Source: Pseudomonas orientalis (GTDB lineage: Bacteria; Pseudomonadota; Gammaproteobacteria; Pseudomonadales; Pseudomonadaceae). From it: 64,000 nt of DNA. The notes under the pieces were generated by a model. The model did no database searches, was not told where the DNA came from, and saw only the letters and a program-made list of their open reading frames with translations. The position numbers were made by a program, and so were the translations under genes. Positions 25,516 to 35,246 of the stretch are shown here, one piece after another. Each line of letters opens with the position of its first letter. Position 1 is the first letter of the stretch. The stretch covers positions 3,813,001-3,877,000 of the forward strand of contig NZ_CP094351.1 of NCBI RefSeq assembly GCF_022807995.1, in the 5' to 3' direction.

Positions 25516-25538
25516 AAGGGGCTGCTTTCGGCCCCTTC
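25516..25538 (-). terminator. hairpin after the 25579 gene
   Basis: On the minus strand AAGGGGC-CGAAAGCA-GCCCCTT is followed by TCTTCG. A seven-pair stem with a short loop is a reasonable weak terminator for the gene ending at 25579. Confidence 0.5.
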
Positions 25539-25578
25539 AATGCACAAGCGAAGTGTCACGACGGGCAATCACATCGCG

Positions 25579-26307
25579 TCAGACTTGCACATTCACCCCC
25601 TGCCCCCCACGCCGCTCAAACATCGCCCGCTCCGTCTCCTCCGTCGCCCGCTCCCCCTTGTACGCCAACTGAGTCACCAAAAACCGGTCCTTGATGTCCG
25701 TCAGATCCGACGGGTCATAGGTTCTGAGCAACGGCGCCAGGTCGATGGAGTTGGCGAAGTTTTCGTTGGTCAGGCTGTAGTAGCCCATGACACTGCCGGA
25801 CCAGGGCGAGCTGGCGTCCATCATGTCGATGGTGGCGTTGCGGTAAGTCACGGCGGCGGATTTCAGGTCGGCAGAGCCGTTGAGCAGATCGGTGAGGCGC
25901 TGAATATTCGCTTCGCTTAGCTGACCGGCCTTGTCGAGCACTTTCAGGCGGCCGTCGGTTTCGACGGTAAAACCGTAATCGGTTCCGGCCAGGTCGGGGG
26001 CGGTGCTGGCCAACGATGATTCGAATGTGGTGAAGGCGCTTTTCAGCACGGCTTGTGCACCATTGAAACGTTCGGCAAAGCGAGGAAACTCAGGCGATTC
26101 GGAGCGGCCGACCCAGGTGTCGATGACCTGCACGGGTTCGCGCAGGGTTTGGGCGGCTTCGCTCGGATGGTAGACGGCCGCCGGGCCGGCGTTTGCCAAG
26201 GCCTGGCCGGCGGCCTCGGACGGCGTCTGGGGCGTGAGTGTCTGCTCGGAAGGCGCAAGGCGCGTGTTGGCGGGAGCTATATGGGCAGCGCTGACGGAAA
26301 ATGCCAT
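25579..26307 (-). CDS. conserved protein of unknown function
   Basis: The 242-aa product MAFSVSAAHIAPANTRLAPS begins with a low-complexity Ala/Pro/Thr-rich region (residues 1-60), followed by a helical domain (PEFPRFAERFNGAQAVLKS, QRLTDLLNGSADLKSAAVTY) and a C-terminal segment ending in RRGGQGVNVQV. It has no cleavable signal. A disordered N-terminus plus folded C-terminal domain is also typical of type III substrates and of flagellar/surface-associated proteins, but nothing here proves secretion. The frame extends upstream to 26475 without conserved character, so the ATG at 26307 was chosen. Confidence 0.65.
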   Translation of the reverse strand: MAFSVSAAHIAPANTRLAPSEQTLTPQTPSEAAGQALANAGPAAVYHPSEAAQTLREPVQVIDTWVGRSESPEFPRFAERFNGAQAVLKSAFTTFESSLASTAPDLAGTDYGFTVETDGRLKVLDKAGQLSEANIQRLTDLLNGSADLKSAAVTYRNATIDMMDASSPWSGSVMGYYSLTNENFANSIDLAPLLRTYDPSDLTDIKDRFLVTQLAYKGERATEETERAMFERRGGQGVNVQV

Positions 26308-26390
26308 TTCTATCGGTCCATGATTGGCGGGCTCATGGAGGTTATCGACGCGAAAGGCCCGATCTTTAGGCGCGCTCGGGCGCGCAAGCC

Positions 26391-27122
26391 TTACTCTTGC
26401 ACACTGCGTATCAGCGTGCCGAACAGGTTCCCACGCGGCATTTTGTCCAGGGGGATGTCGGCATCCTCGAACCACGCCTGCCCTGCCTCCGGGTGAGGAC
26501 CGCTGAGCACCACCACGCCCTTTTTATAGGTGTAACGCGCGGCCGCCACGTCGCCGTTCTGGTAGGTCGCCAGGGTGGTATACGCGGAGGTCGAAGTGGC
26601 TTTGGGGAAGTACGGGCCATCCTGGTAAAACACCGTATCCGGCTTGCCGTCCCAGGTGACGCGCACGGCGGCGTCTTCGATGCCGCTCACTTCAAAGCCT
26701 GGCCGGCCTGCTTCGCTGTCGAGGTCCTGGGTAATCAAGCCGAGGTTGTTGTCATCGGCCAGGTAAGCGCCCATGCACAACCCCAGGTAGCGCCCGCCCC
26801 TGGCGACGTAATCGCGGATGGCATCGGCGCGCGCATCGCCCAGGCTGTCCAGCGCGGCCGGGATGTCCTGGCCGCCCCCCGGTTGAACGTAGAGGTCGTA
26901 GCGTGCGAGGGTTTGCGGGGTGATGTCGACCGGTTCATCGGCGCCGACAAAATCGATCTGGTAATGCGGGTCCAGGCGCAGCAGCGCCGCCTTGACGTTT
27001 TGCGAACAGTCGGCACAACCTGCCGGGCCTCGATAGATCGCCACATGGGTAATCGGCGTGGCGGCGTGCGCCTGGGCGGCGGCGAAGACCAGAAGCATGG
27101 CGGTGATAGCGTGCAGGTTCAT
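26391..27122 (-). CDS. exported BPL-N/glutamine-amidotransferase-like protein
   Basis: The 243-aa precursor has a signal peptide (MNLHAITAMLLVFAAAQAHA) and a class I glutamine-amidotransferase-like fold related to the N-terminal domain of yeast biotin protein ligase. The nucleophile elbow GLCMGAYLA is at about residues 107-115, and the oxyanion-type PGGGQDIP precedes it. A CADC motif (near residue 36) may form a disulfide in the periplasm. Enzymatic activity of this family is not established. The frame extends upstream to 27206 but the signal peptide fixes the start. Confidence 0.82.
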   Translation of the reverse strand: MNLHAITAMLLVFAAAQAHAATPITHVAIYRGPAGCADCSQNVKAALLRLDPHYQIDFVGADEPVDITPQTLARYDLYVQPGGGQDIPAALDSLGDARADAIRDYVARGGRYLGLCMGAYLADDNNLGLITQDLDSEAGRPGFEVSGIEDAAVRVTWDGKPDTVFYQDGPYFPKATSTSAYTTLATYQNGDVAAARYTYKKGVVVLSGPHPEAGQAWFEDADIPLDKMPRGNLFGTLIRSVQE

Positions 27123-27224
27123 GGGAATGCGCTCTGTAGCAGATGGGATTCGCGTACCACAGCCTAAATCGAATAGCCCGCGAAAACCGTTAACAGTTGT
27201 AAACAACCGCCGTTGAAAGGCCCC

Positions 27225-28694
27225 TTACCCAGCCGCCTGCGACAACGGCCGCGCCACCTGTTCCAGGGCCTTGCGCTCAGCCGCCACGCCCCAGATCGCC
27301 TGCACCACCGCGGCGATGAGCATCAGCGCCGCGCCGATCAGGTAACCGATCAACAGGCTGCTACGCTGCTGCGTCTGGATCAATTCGCCAAACAACGTCG
27401 GCCCGATGATCCCGCCCAGCCCCGTGCCGAACGCGTAGAACACCGCAATCGCCAGCGCGCGTATCTCCAGGGGAAACGTCTCGGCCACGGTCAGGTACGC
27501 CGAGCTCGCCGCTGCCGAGGCGAAGAAGAAAATCACCATCCACGCGATGGCTTGCTGGGTCACATCGAACCAGCCTTGCTGGAAAGCGTAGCCGCTGAGC
27601 GCGAGCAATACGCCGGAGGTGGCGTAGGTAAAGCTGATCATCACGCGTCGGCCGATCACGTCGAACAGGCGGCCGAGCAGCAGCGGCCCGCAGAAGTTGC
27701 CGAGGGCCAGAGGCAGCACGTACCAGCCGACACGCTCGGCGGGTACCTGATAGAAGTCGGTGAGCACCAACGCGTAGGTGAAAAAGATCGCGTTGTAGAA
27801 GAATGCCTGGGCGGTGAGCAGGGTCATGCCGACCAGGGCGCGGCGGCGAAAGCTGACGAACAGGGTGTGGAAGATTTCGGCCAATGGCGTGTGGTCGCGG
27901 GCGTGCAGGCGCAGCGGCGGGCTGGTGACGGGTGCCAGCGCATGGCCCTGTGCGCGCAGGCGCGCTTCGATGCCGTCGACGATGCGCTGTGCTTCGGCGT
28001 GCCGGCCGTGGATCAGCAACCAGCGCGGGCTTTCCGGCAACCACAGGCGCATCACCAGGATAAGCAGGCCCAACGCGGCACCGATGCCGAAGCACAGGCG
28101 CCAGCCAAGGTCGCCGCCGACGATCTGCGGGTCGAGCAGCACAATGGCGCCGCCGGCACCGAGGGCGGCGCCCAGCCAGAAGGTGCCGTTGATGGTGAGG
28201 TCGACCCAGCCGCGATAACGCGCCGGGGTGAATTCCTGGATGGTCGAGTTGATCGCCGTGTATTCGCCGCCGATGCCCATGCCGGTGAGGAAGCGGAACA
28301 GCAGAAAGCTTTCCAGGTTGAAGGAAAACGCCGTGGCGGCGGTGGCGCCCACATAGAGCCACAGGGTGATGAAGAACAGTTTGCGCCGGCCCAGGCGGTC
28401 GGTGAGCCAACCGAACAACAGCGCACCCAGCACCGCGCCGGCGATGTAGACGCCACCGGCGAGGCCGATGTCGACGTTGCTGAAGTTCAGGCCCGTGCTG
28501 CTTTTCAGCGCGCCGGACACCGAACCGGCCAGGGTCACTTCCAGGCCGTCGAGCAGCCAGGTGATACCCAGGGCGAACACCAGCAAGGTGTGGAAGCGGC
28601 CCCAGGGCAATCGGTCCAGGCGTGCGGGCAGGTCGGTTTCGAACAGCGCGCCAGGGGTATTTGAGTGTGGTTGGGTCATTGTCACATCCGTCAT
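27225..28694 (-). CDS. MFS transporter, sugar/organic-acid porter type
   Basis: The 489-aa protein has 12 predicted helices and the MFS signatures GWLTDRLGRRKLF (loop 2-3), RFLTGMGIGGEYTAINS (helix 4) and the PESPRWLL motif after helix 6, all typical of the sugar porter and metabolite-proton symporter groups. A repeat of the first signature, GRLFDVIGRRVM, begins the second half. The substrate is not evident. GAGG stands before the ATG at 28694. Divergent from the S8 protease-like gene. Confidence 0.87.
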   Translation of the reverse strand: MTDVTMTQPHSNTPGALFETDLPARLDRLPWGRFHTLLVFALGITWLLDGLEVTLAGSVSGALKSSTGLNFSNVDIGLAGGVYIAGAVLGALLFGWLTDRLGRRKLFFITLWLYVGATAATAFSFNLESFLLFRFLTGMGIGGEYTAINSTIQEFTPARYRGWVDLTINGTFWLGAALGAGGAIVLLDPQIVGGDLGWRLCFGIGAALGLLILVMRLWLPESPRWLLIHGRHAEAQRIVDGIEARLRAQGHALAPVTSPPLRLHARDHTPLAEIFHTLFVSFRRRALVGMTLLTAQAFFYNAIFFTYALVLTDFYQVPAERVGWYVLPLALGNFCGPLLLGRLFDVIGRRVMISFTYATSGVLLALSGYAFQQGWFDVTQQAIAWMVIFFFASAAASSAYLTVAETFPLEIRALAIAVFYAFGTGLGGIIGPTLFGELIQTQQRSSLLIGYLIGAALMLIAAVVQAIWGVAAERKALEQVARPLSQAAG

Positions 28695-28810
28695 GTGCAG
28701 TGCCTCGTCAGTTATGAGTGAATCTGTTGAGAGGGAGTTCAACGCCGTTGCGCTGAACGAAGGGGCGGTTGGCGCAGTCGCACTATCAGACCCCGGCAAG
28801 GAACCCACTG

Positions 28811-30577
28811 ATGCCCCTGAACCCTGCTGCTTTCGCGATGCTGTTGACCCTGGCCGCCGGTACGGCGCTCGCCTCCCAGGAACCGCTGCGCCTGGAGCAA
28901 CTGAAACGCTGCGGTGACCTGCTGGAAAACCAGCAGCAGGACTGGTGCCTGCGCGTGCGCGGCATGGGCGACGCCACCGCGCACGTGAAACTGGGCGGCA
29001 AGGTGCTGGCGCAGGACGTCGTGCAGCGCGACGGCGATCAACTGCGCCTGCGCCTCGATAGCCGCCGCTACCAAAGCGGCCCGCTGTGGCTCGAAGACGG
29101 CCCGCGCACCAGCAACGCCGCCTGGTTGAGCCTGCGCAATAGCCAGGTGGTGGCCGCCGGGCCCGGCGAAGTGGCGAAGAACATGGACGGCCTGACCACT
29201 TATGTGGATCTGGTCAGCGTGCTGATCGAAGAAGACCAGGATGGCCGCCAGGAAGCCGAGCGCCTGGCGCGCAAGTACGGGGCGAAGGTGGTGGGCAGTA
29301 TTGCGCCGCTGAATGTCTTTCAACTGCGCCTGCCGGCCACCGACCTGATACAGCGCGACGCCCTGGTGCTGCGCCTGGGCAGCGAGACAGGCGTGGACGC
29401 GGTGGTCATCGAGGAGTCCGCCGCCGAAGAAGCCGAGCACGCCGCCCCTCGCCGTGAAGCGCCGAAGAAGCCGTCACCGGACTCCGATGAATGGGCCGCC
29501 AACCGCTTTCTCGATGCGGTGGCCTATTACCAGCGGCGCATCCCGGGGCAGCACACGCCCATCGTGGCGCAACCAGTGCGCATTGGGGTGATCGAGCGCG
29601 GCGTGGATTTCGACACGGCGGATTTCGCCGACTACCTGGGCGCCTGCGCGCCCCGGCGCACGTGCGTCTACGCTGGCGATACAGGTTCAGCGGACAGCCA
29701 TGGCACCACCGTGGCCGGCATCCTCGCGGCAGGCTGGAACAACGGCGGCAACACCGGCTTTCTGCGTGGCCTGGACAAGGCCGGCGGAGGCTTTGATGTG
29801 ATCGTCGAGCGCAACTCCGATGCCGGAATTACCGCAAACATCGCCGCGTCAGTCAACCTCGTGGAGGACGGCGTGCGCGTACTCAACTGGAGCTGGGGCA
29901 TTCATCGCGTCGGCACCAAGGACGTCAACGGCCAGGATGTCGACTCGCTGGTGCGCTCAGGCATAGCCATGAGCGGCTACGAAGAACTGCTCGAAGAATT
30001 CTTCCTGTGGCTGCGCAAGGAGCACCCCGATGTGATTGTGGTGAACTCCGCCGGTAACGGTTCGGCCTTCTCGGGCAGCGACGAGTACCGCCTGCCCTCC
30101 TCGTTCATCACCGAGCAGTTGCTGGTGGTGGGTGGGCACCAGCGCAACGAGCGCGACGACGTCGCCGTCGATGACCCAGCCTACGCCGTCACGCGCAGCT
30201 CCTCGAACGTGGACATGCGCGTCGACATCACCGCCGCCGCCTGCGCGCACGCTTCAACGCCGGGCGCCGACCAGGAAGGCGCCGTGCATTGCGGCACCTC
30301 CTACGCCACGCCGATGGTCGCGGGCCTGCTGGCGGCGATGCTGTCGATCAACCCGCAGCTGCAGCCCGAACAGCTGCGCATGCTGTTGCGCCGCAGCGCC
30401 CTGGCGATCGGCGATAACCATGACTTCGAACGCAGCGACGCCCAGGACCTCACGGCACCGATCCTGCCGTCGGAGCGCAATTACCAGCTCAATGACAATG
30501 ATGTCGGGCGTTCGGCGCGGTTGGATATGCAAAAGGCGCTGGACCTGGCAGTGCAGAGTCGTTCGCGGGTGCGGTAA
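28811..30577 (+). CDS. exported subtilisin-like (S8) protein with Glu at the catalytic Asp position
   Basis: The 588-aa precursor has a signal peptide (residues 1-22, LLTLAAGTALA), a 220-residue N-terminal region of unknown fold, and an S8 domain. His is in DSHGTTVAGILA (about residue 297), the oxyanion Asn in NSAGNGSAF, and Ser in CGTSYATPMVAGLLAA (about residue 497). Where the family has VIDxGVD, this protein reads GVIERGVDFDT, so the catalytic Asp is replaced by Glu. It may be a weak, altered or inactive protease. The ATG at 28811 follows AAGGAACCC. Stands alone, divergent from the MFS gene. Confidence 0.85.
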   Translation: MPLNPAAFAMLLTLAAGTALASQEPLRLEQLKRCGDLLENQQQDWCLRVRGMGDATAHVKLGGKVLAQDVVQRDGDQLRLRLDSRRYQSGPLWLEDGPRTSNAAWLSLRNSQVVAAGPGEVAKNMDGLTTYVDLVSVLIEEDQDGRQEAERLARKYGAKVVGSIAPLNVFQLRLPATDLIQRDALVLRLGSETGVDAVVIEESAAEEAEHAAPRREAPKKPSPDSDEWAANRFLDAVAYYQRRIPGQHTPIVAQPVRIGVIERGVDFDTADFADYLGACAPRRTCVYAGDTGSADSHGTTVAGILAAGWNNGGNTGFLRGLDKAGGGFDVIVERNSDAGITANIAASVNLVEDGVRVLNWSWGIHRVGTKDVNGQDVDSLVRSGIAMSGYEELLEEFFLWLRKEHPDVIVVNSAGNGSAFSGSDEYRLPSSFITEQLLVVGGHQRNERDDVAVDDPAYAVTRSSSNVDMRVDITAAACAHASTPGADQEGAVHCGTSYATPMVAGLLAAMLSINPQLQPEQLRMLLRRSALAIGDNHDFERSDAQDLTAPILPSERNYQLNDNDVGRSARLDMQKALDLAVQSRSRVR

Positions 30578-30618
30578 GGCTCGCAGCCAAGGCTACCGCG
30601 CAGCATGCCCCAGGCACC

Positions 30619-31704
30619 TCAACGCCGCTGAATCTTCACACTGGCAAACGTCGATTCTTCCCGTGCCTGCTCCAGCATGTTCTTGGGTTTGGCCGGAGCC
30701 CCCTGTTTGGTCACCGGGCGCGGCGTAATCGGCAGGCGCAGGCGCATGTCCGAGCGTTCGTCACTGGGCGCCACGCCGAAGAAATCCCGATAGCACTTGG
30801 AAAAGTGCGGCGTGGACACGAAGCCGCAGATCGCCGCGAGTTCGACCATCGATATCGGCGTCTGCATGAGCAACTGGCGCGCCCGGGTCAGGCGCAGCTT
30901 GAGGTAGTAGCGCGACGGCGTGCAGTACAGATAGCGCTGGAACATGCGCTCCAGCTGGCGCCGCGATACCTGTACGTAGGCGGCCAGTTCATCGAGGTCG
31001 ATGGGTTCTTCCAGGTTGGCTTCCATCAGGGCCACCACTTCCTGCAGCTTGGGCTGTTGCGTACCCAGCAGGTGCTTGAGGGGTACGCGCTGGGTGTCGC
31101 GCTCATTGCGGATGCGCTCGTACACGAACATCTGGGAAATCGCCGCCGCCAGTTCATGCCCGTGATCGCGGCCGATCAGGTGCAGCATCATGTCCAACGG
31201 CGCGGTGCCGCCGGAACTGGTGAAGCGGTTGCCATCGAGGCAGAACACGCTGGCGCTGACCGTGACCCGGGGAAAGGCTTCCTGCAGGGAGGCCATCAGT
31301 TCCCAATGCACGCTGCACTGGAAGCCATCGAGCAGGCCCCCCCTGGCCAGCGCCCAACTGCCGGTGCACACCGCGCCAAGGCGGTTGCAGTACAGACGCG
31401 CCTGGTTGCGCAACCAGGTGATGTGCGCAGGCGTGGCGGCCTGCTGGATGCCCACGCCGCCACACACGATCACGGCATCCAGGTCACGCTGTTCATGCGC
31501 CACCGCATCCGGTGTGACCGACACGCCATCGCTCGCCCACACCGGCTCACCGTTAAGGCTGAGGGTTCGCCAGCGATAGAGTTCTTCGCCGGCCAATTGA
31601 TTGGCCATGCGCAAGGGTTCGACCGCGCAGGAAAGCGATATCAGGGTGAATTGGTCCAGCAGCAGAAAGCCGAGGGTCTTGCAGGCCGGCGCGTCAGCTT
31701 CCAT
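30619..31704 (-). CDS. GlxA-family AraC-type transcriptional regulator
   Basis: The 361-aa regulator has an N-terminal DJ-1/PfpI-like (GATase1-like) effector domain (LGFLLLDQFTLISLSCAVEP; VCTGSWALARGGLLDG) and a C-terminal AraC domain with two helix-turn-helix motifs (DLDELAAYVQVSRRQLERMF; MVELAAICGFVSTPHFSKCY). GlxA proteins such as ArgR, GbdR and CdhR control amine, arginine and quaternary-amine use in Pseudomonas. It starts 22 bp after the amino-acid permease stop, behind GGGAG, so permease and regulator form an operon, and an amine or amino acid is the likely inducer. Confidence 0.88.
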   Translation of the reverse strand: MEADAPACKTLGFLLLDQFTLISLSCAVEPLRMANQLAGEELYRWRTLSLNGEPVWASDGVSVTPDAVAHEQRDLDAVIVCGGVGIQQAATPAHITWLRNQARLYCNRLGAVCTGSWALARGGLLDGFQCSVHWELMASLQEAFPRVTVSASVFCLDGNRFTSSGGTAPLDMMLHLIGRDHGHELAAAISQMFVYERIRNERDTQRVPLKHLLGTQQPKLQEVVALMEANLEEPIDLDELAAYVQVSRRQLERMFQRYLYCTPSRYYLKLRLTRARQLLMQTPISMVELAAICGFVSTPHFSKCYRDFFGVAPSDERSDMRLRLPITPRPVTKQGAPAKPKNMLEQAREESTFASVKIQRR

Positions 31705-31726
31705 CACCCGTACTCCCTGCGCGTGA

Positions 31727-33133
31727 TCACGAGGGCTCAACCACAACGGCCTTGGCCGAGGGCCCATGCTGACGCGCCGTGACCACGCCAATCAAGGAGA
31801 TCACCAGGGCCAGGCCAATCGTCGAGGACACTTCGGTGCGGTGTTCCGGCGTCACCATCATCACGGCCAACGCTGCGCAGATGAACACAATCACTAGGTA
31901 AGTCAGCCAGGGGAACAGCCACATACGAAAGGCCAGCTCGACGTTCTGCCTGAGCAGCAACCGGCGCATGCGCAGTTGCGAGATGGCGATGACCAGGTAC
32001 ACCAGCAACGCGATGGCGCCGGAACTGGCGAGCAGAAACTGGAACAGGCCGGCGGGCATGAAGTAGCTCAGTAGCGTCACCCCTGCGCCGATGATGGTGC
32101 TGGCAATCACCGCCGCCCTGGGCACGCCCGCCGCAGAGGTGCGTTTAAGCGCAGGGGGCGCGTCGCCGCGTTTACCCAGGGAGAACAGCATGCGCGAAGA
32201 GATGTAGATCGAGGAGTTCATGCAACTGGCGACGGCGATCAACACCACCACGTCGACCATGAATTTGGCGTTGGGGATGTTCATCAGCTCCAGCGCGCGT
32301 TGATAGGAGCCCACGGACGCCAGCAACGGGTCGTTCCAGGGCACCACGGAAATGACGACAAAGATCGACAACAGGTAGAACACGCCGATGCGCCAGATTA
32401 CCGAACGCGTGGCCCTGGCGATGTTCTGTGCCGGGTTGCTCGATTCGGCCGCAGCGATGGTCACGGCCTCCGTACCGATAAAGCTGAACATGATGGTGAT
32501 GAACGCCCCGACCACCGCCGACAGACCGTTGGGCGCAAAACCGCCGTGCTCTTCCATCAACCGGCTCAAGCCACTGGCTTCGTGATCTGGCATCCAGCCC
32601 ATCAGCACGCCGAAACCCAGGCCGATAAAGCCGATAATGGCGATGACCTTGGCCATTGCGAACCAGAACTCGAATTCACCGTACTTCGCTACGCTGAACA
32701 GGTTGGTGATCACCAGCAGGATGATCGACAACAAAGCGAACAGCCACGCATCGACCTGGGGAAACCACTGATGGAGCACGTGACCTGCCGCCAGCGCCTC
32801 GATCGGAATCACCAACACCCAGAACCACCAGTACAACCAGCCGATGGTAAAGCCCGCCCAGCGGCCGATGGCCTGGTCGGCGTAGGTCGAAAAGGAACCG
32901 GTGTCCGGGCGCGCTACCGCCATTTCCCCGAGCATGCGCATCACCAGCACCACCAGCAGGCCGGAGAACAGATACGCCAGCAACACCGCCGGCCCCGCCG
33001 CCGCGATGGCGTGGCCGGAACCGACAAACAACCCCGCGCCGATAATGCCTGCGATGGACAACATGGTGACGTGACGCGGCTTGAAACCCTGCGCCAGCTG
33101 ACCGTTGGAATCGTTGGAATTGAGGCTATTCAT
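31727..33133 (-). CDS. amino acid permease, GabP-like (APC superfamily)
   Basis: The 468-aa protein has 12 helices and the amino acid transporter family motif AGIIGAGLFVGSGHAIAAAG in helix 1, followed by MLGEMAVARPDTGSFSTYAD and FIGTEAVTIAAAESSNP in helix 6, features shared with E. coli GabP and AnsP. It would import a small amino acid such as GABA with protons. It is followed on the same strand by the GlxA regulator. GABA is inferred only from similarity; the semialdehyde dehydrogenase at 3676 is too far away to count as linkage. Confidence 0.87.
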   Translation of the reverse strand: MNSLNSNDSNGQLAQGFKPRHVTMLSIAGIIGAGLFVGSGHAIAAAGPAVLLAYLFSGLLVVLVMRMLGEMAVARPDTGSFSTYADQAIGRWAGFTIGWLYWWFWVLVIPIEALAAGHVLHQWFPQVDAWLFALLSIILLVITNLFSVAKYGEFEFWFAMAKVIAIIGFIGLGFGVLMGWMPDHEASGLSRLMEEHGGFAPNGLSAVVGAFITIMFSFIGTEAVTIAAAESSNPAQNIARATRSVIWRIGVFYLLSIFVVISVVPWNDPLLASVGSYQRALELMNIPNAKFMVDVVVLIAVASCMNSSIYISSRMLFSLGKRGDAPPALKRTSAAGVPRAAVIASTIIGAGVTLLSYFMPAGLFQFLLASSGAIALLVYLVIAISQLRMRRLLLRQNVELAFRMWLFPWLTYLVIVFICAALAVMMVTPEHRTEVSSTIGLALVISLIGVVTARQHGPSAKAVVVEPS

Positions 33134-33266
33134 TGTTTTTGTTGTTCTCGGGCGATCAATGCCCCCACCTTACGGGCGCAGGACAAAGCCCAAGTAGCCT
33201 GAGCGCGGCATGACTATGTCTGATCTCGACATTTGCACCTACAGGCCGTGTGGGTTTAGCCGCCGA

Positions 33267-34991
33267 TTAATTGACCATCTGCCAGAATGACGCCCCTACT
33301 CCGGTGATGCTTTCCCCCGCAATCAAGCCGGCCGCTGCAGTAATTGCGAAGCGCTCCGTCACACTGGGCCAACGACAGCTGACCCACCAGGTCAGCACCG
33401 CGCCCAAGGCCATCATCAGCGAAATGGATGCCGGTAATACAAACGCCAGCCCCAGGGCGGCGGCGCTTGGCAGGTAGCGGCTGCGATGGGCAGGCAAGGT
33501 GCTGTCGAGCACACCCAGCACCACGCCGATCAAGCCCGCGATGCCGATGGCCCAGCGGATGCTCGGTGACAATGAGTCCAGCCCGTGGGTCAGGGTTTGC
33601 GCTACGGCTTTCCAGGTGGCGACGGCCGGGGCCGGCCATTGTTCGGTGAGGAGCATGGTCTGTGGGTCGGGAATCAGCGCCAGGTAGGCGAATACGCCGA
33701 CAATACTGCCGACAAAAATCCCCAGGATCTGCGCGATGACTTGCTTGTGGGGCGTGGCGCCAATTGCCTTGCCGACCTTGAAGTCATTCATCAAGTCCGT
33801 GCACTGCCCGGCCGAGCCGCCGGCGGTGTTGGCGCTCATCAGGTTGATCGGTACCTGGCCCGGCGCGACGATGCCGAAACTCAGTTGGGACAATTGCCCG
33901 ATCGCGCCAATCGGCGGAATGCCGGTGGCGCCCACCACGCGTGCGGCCACGGCGGCCAGGCAGATGGCCAGGGGGATGGTGAGCAGTGCCATCCACAGGT
34001 TGATGCCGAACAGCGACGCCTGCAGGCTCACGACCAGGATGATCGCCAGGGCAAACCCGGCCGCCGGGCCGGGCTTTGGCAGGGTCCAGGGCGTGCCTCC
34101 GTCCGCCCGGGTGGTTCGGTGCAACGCCCACAAGCGAATTGCCAACGATGCCAGGGTGGAACACACCATCAGGCTTACGCCCGGCCACAACAGCCATTCC
34201 ACCAGCGCGGCGAATTGCGGGCCGCTGCTGCCCGGGGCAACATTTACCAGCCCGTGCGCCAACAGCCAGGGCCCCAGCCCGCCCCAGGCCAGCAAAGCGC
34301 CAAGCAGCAGTGTCAGGCCCACGCGGATGCCGATGATGCCGCCAAAACCGAGCAGCAACAGCGAGGGGTCCGTGGTGAATGTCAGGCGTTCGAGCTGGGC
34401 CGTCGGCGACCAGCGTGGGAACGCCCACAGGAAGGTATCCACCCACTTGACCCAACCCGACAGCAACGCGGCGCCGAGCAGCACTTTCAAGCGCGTCGCC
34501 GCTTCGCGACCGTGGTTGTAGATGTGCAGCAGGGTTTCCAGGGTCGCCATGCCTTCGGGAAACTTCAGCGCCTTGTCATTGAGCAATGAGGGCCGCAGGT
34601 ACCACGCGATCCAGATCCCCAGGAAGCTCACGGAAAACACCCAGGCGATCATCGGGATCGCCTCCAGCTGGTTGCCCGTGAGCAAGGTATAGGCCGGGAT
34701 GGGCGCGACCAGCCCGCCGGAAATGATCGACGCGGCGGCCGAGGCGACGGTCTGGTTGATATTGCTTTCATGCAGCGTCCACGGCAAGGGCGCTGCAGAG
34801 CGTTTGGCCAGGCCCTGCCAGATCGCGTAGCCGATCAACAACGCGATGATCGACATGTTGAACGACCAGCCGATCTTGAGGCCGGCGTACACATTGGACG
34901 GTGTGAGCAGGATACCGAGCAGGATGCCGGTGATGACCGCTCGCAGGCTGAGTTCACGTTGTACGGGGGTGGTTGCCGAGGTGGGGTGCAT
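33267..34991 (-). CDS. OPT-family oligopeptide transporter
   Basis: The 574-aa membrane protein has about 14-16 hydrophobic segments and OPT family sequences: GILLGILLTPSNVYAGLKIGW near the N-terminus, NQTVASAAASIISGGLVAPI, and LMSANTAGGSAGQCTDLMND in the middle. OPT proteins import peptides or metal chelates using the proton gradient. AAAGGA lies before the ATG at 34991; the frame continues upstream to 35057 without family sequence. The gap to the upstream permease gene holds no obvious operon link. A REPIN sits upstream. Confidence 0.88.
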   Translation of the reverse strand: MHPTSATTPVQRELSLRAVITGILLGILLTPSNVYAGLKIGWSFNMSIIALLIGYAIWQGLAKRSAAPLPWTLHESNINQTVASAAASIISGGLVAPIPAYTLLTGNQLEAIPMIAWVFSVSFLGIWIAWYLRPSLLNDKALKFPEGMATLETLLHIYNHGREAATRLKVLLGAALLSGWVKWVDTFLWAFPRWSPTAQLERLTFTTDPSLLLLGFGGIIGIRVGLTLLLGALLAWGGLGPWLLAHGLVNVAPGSSGPQFAALVEWLLWPGVSLMVCSTLASLAIRLWALHRTTRADGGTPWTLPKPGPAAGFALAIILVVSLQASLFGINLWMALLTIPLAICLAAVAARVVGATGIPPIGAIGQLSQLSFGIVAPGQVPINLMSANTAGGSAGQCTDLMNDFKVGKAIGATPHKQVIAQILGIFVGSIVGVFAYLALIPDPQTMLLTEQWPAPAVATWKAVAQTLTHGLDSLSPSIRWAIGIAGLIGVVLGVLDSTLPAHRSRYLPSAAALGLAFVLPASISLMMALGAVLTWWVSCRWPSVTERFAITAAAGLIAGESITGVGASFWQMVN

Positions 34992-35112
34992 GCAGATTCC
35001 TTTCGACGGAAAACAGTGCCACCTCATAAGTGAGCGCTGGAAGGCTCGAAGGTTCATCGAAGCCCTGATGCCAGCCAGTTAAGCGAACGAAATGCTCGAA
35101 GCAGCGAAGGTC

Positions 35113-35206
35113 AAATGTGGGAGGGGGCTTGCCCCCGATAGCGGTGGGTCAACCAACATCACTGTTTGCTGGGCCGACGTCTTCGGGGGCAAGCCCCCTC
35201 CCACAA
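35113..35206. repeat. REPIN, GGGGGCTTGCCCCC-type
   Basis: AATGTGGGAGGGGGCTTGCC and the inverse GGGGGCAAGCCCCCTCCCAC flank a 46-nt loop starting AGCGGTGGGTCA, the same inner flank as in the 11453-11546 element. It lies between the OPT gene start and the GST gene end. Confidence 0.92.
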
Positions 35207-35246
35207 TGAATCTGCATCCAGTCTTCAACAGTTCATTCCCGCACGG

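Noticed and set aside
27213..28664. 483-aa frame antisense to the MFS transporter
   Set aside because: Its Gln/Ala/Arg-rich composition is the usual antisense shadow of a GC-rich membrane protein gene.
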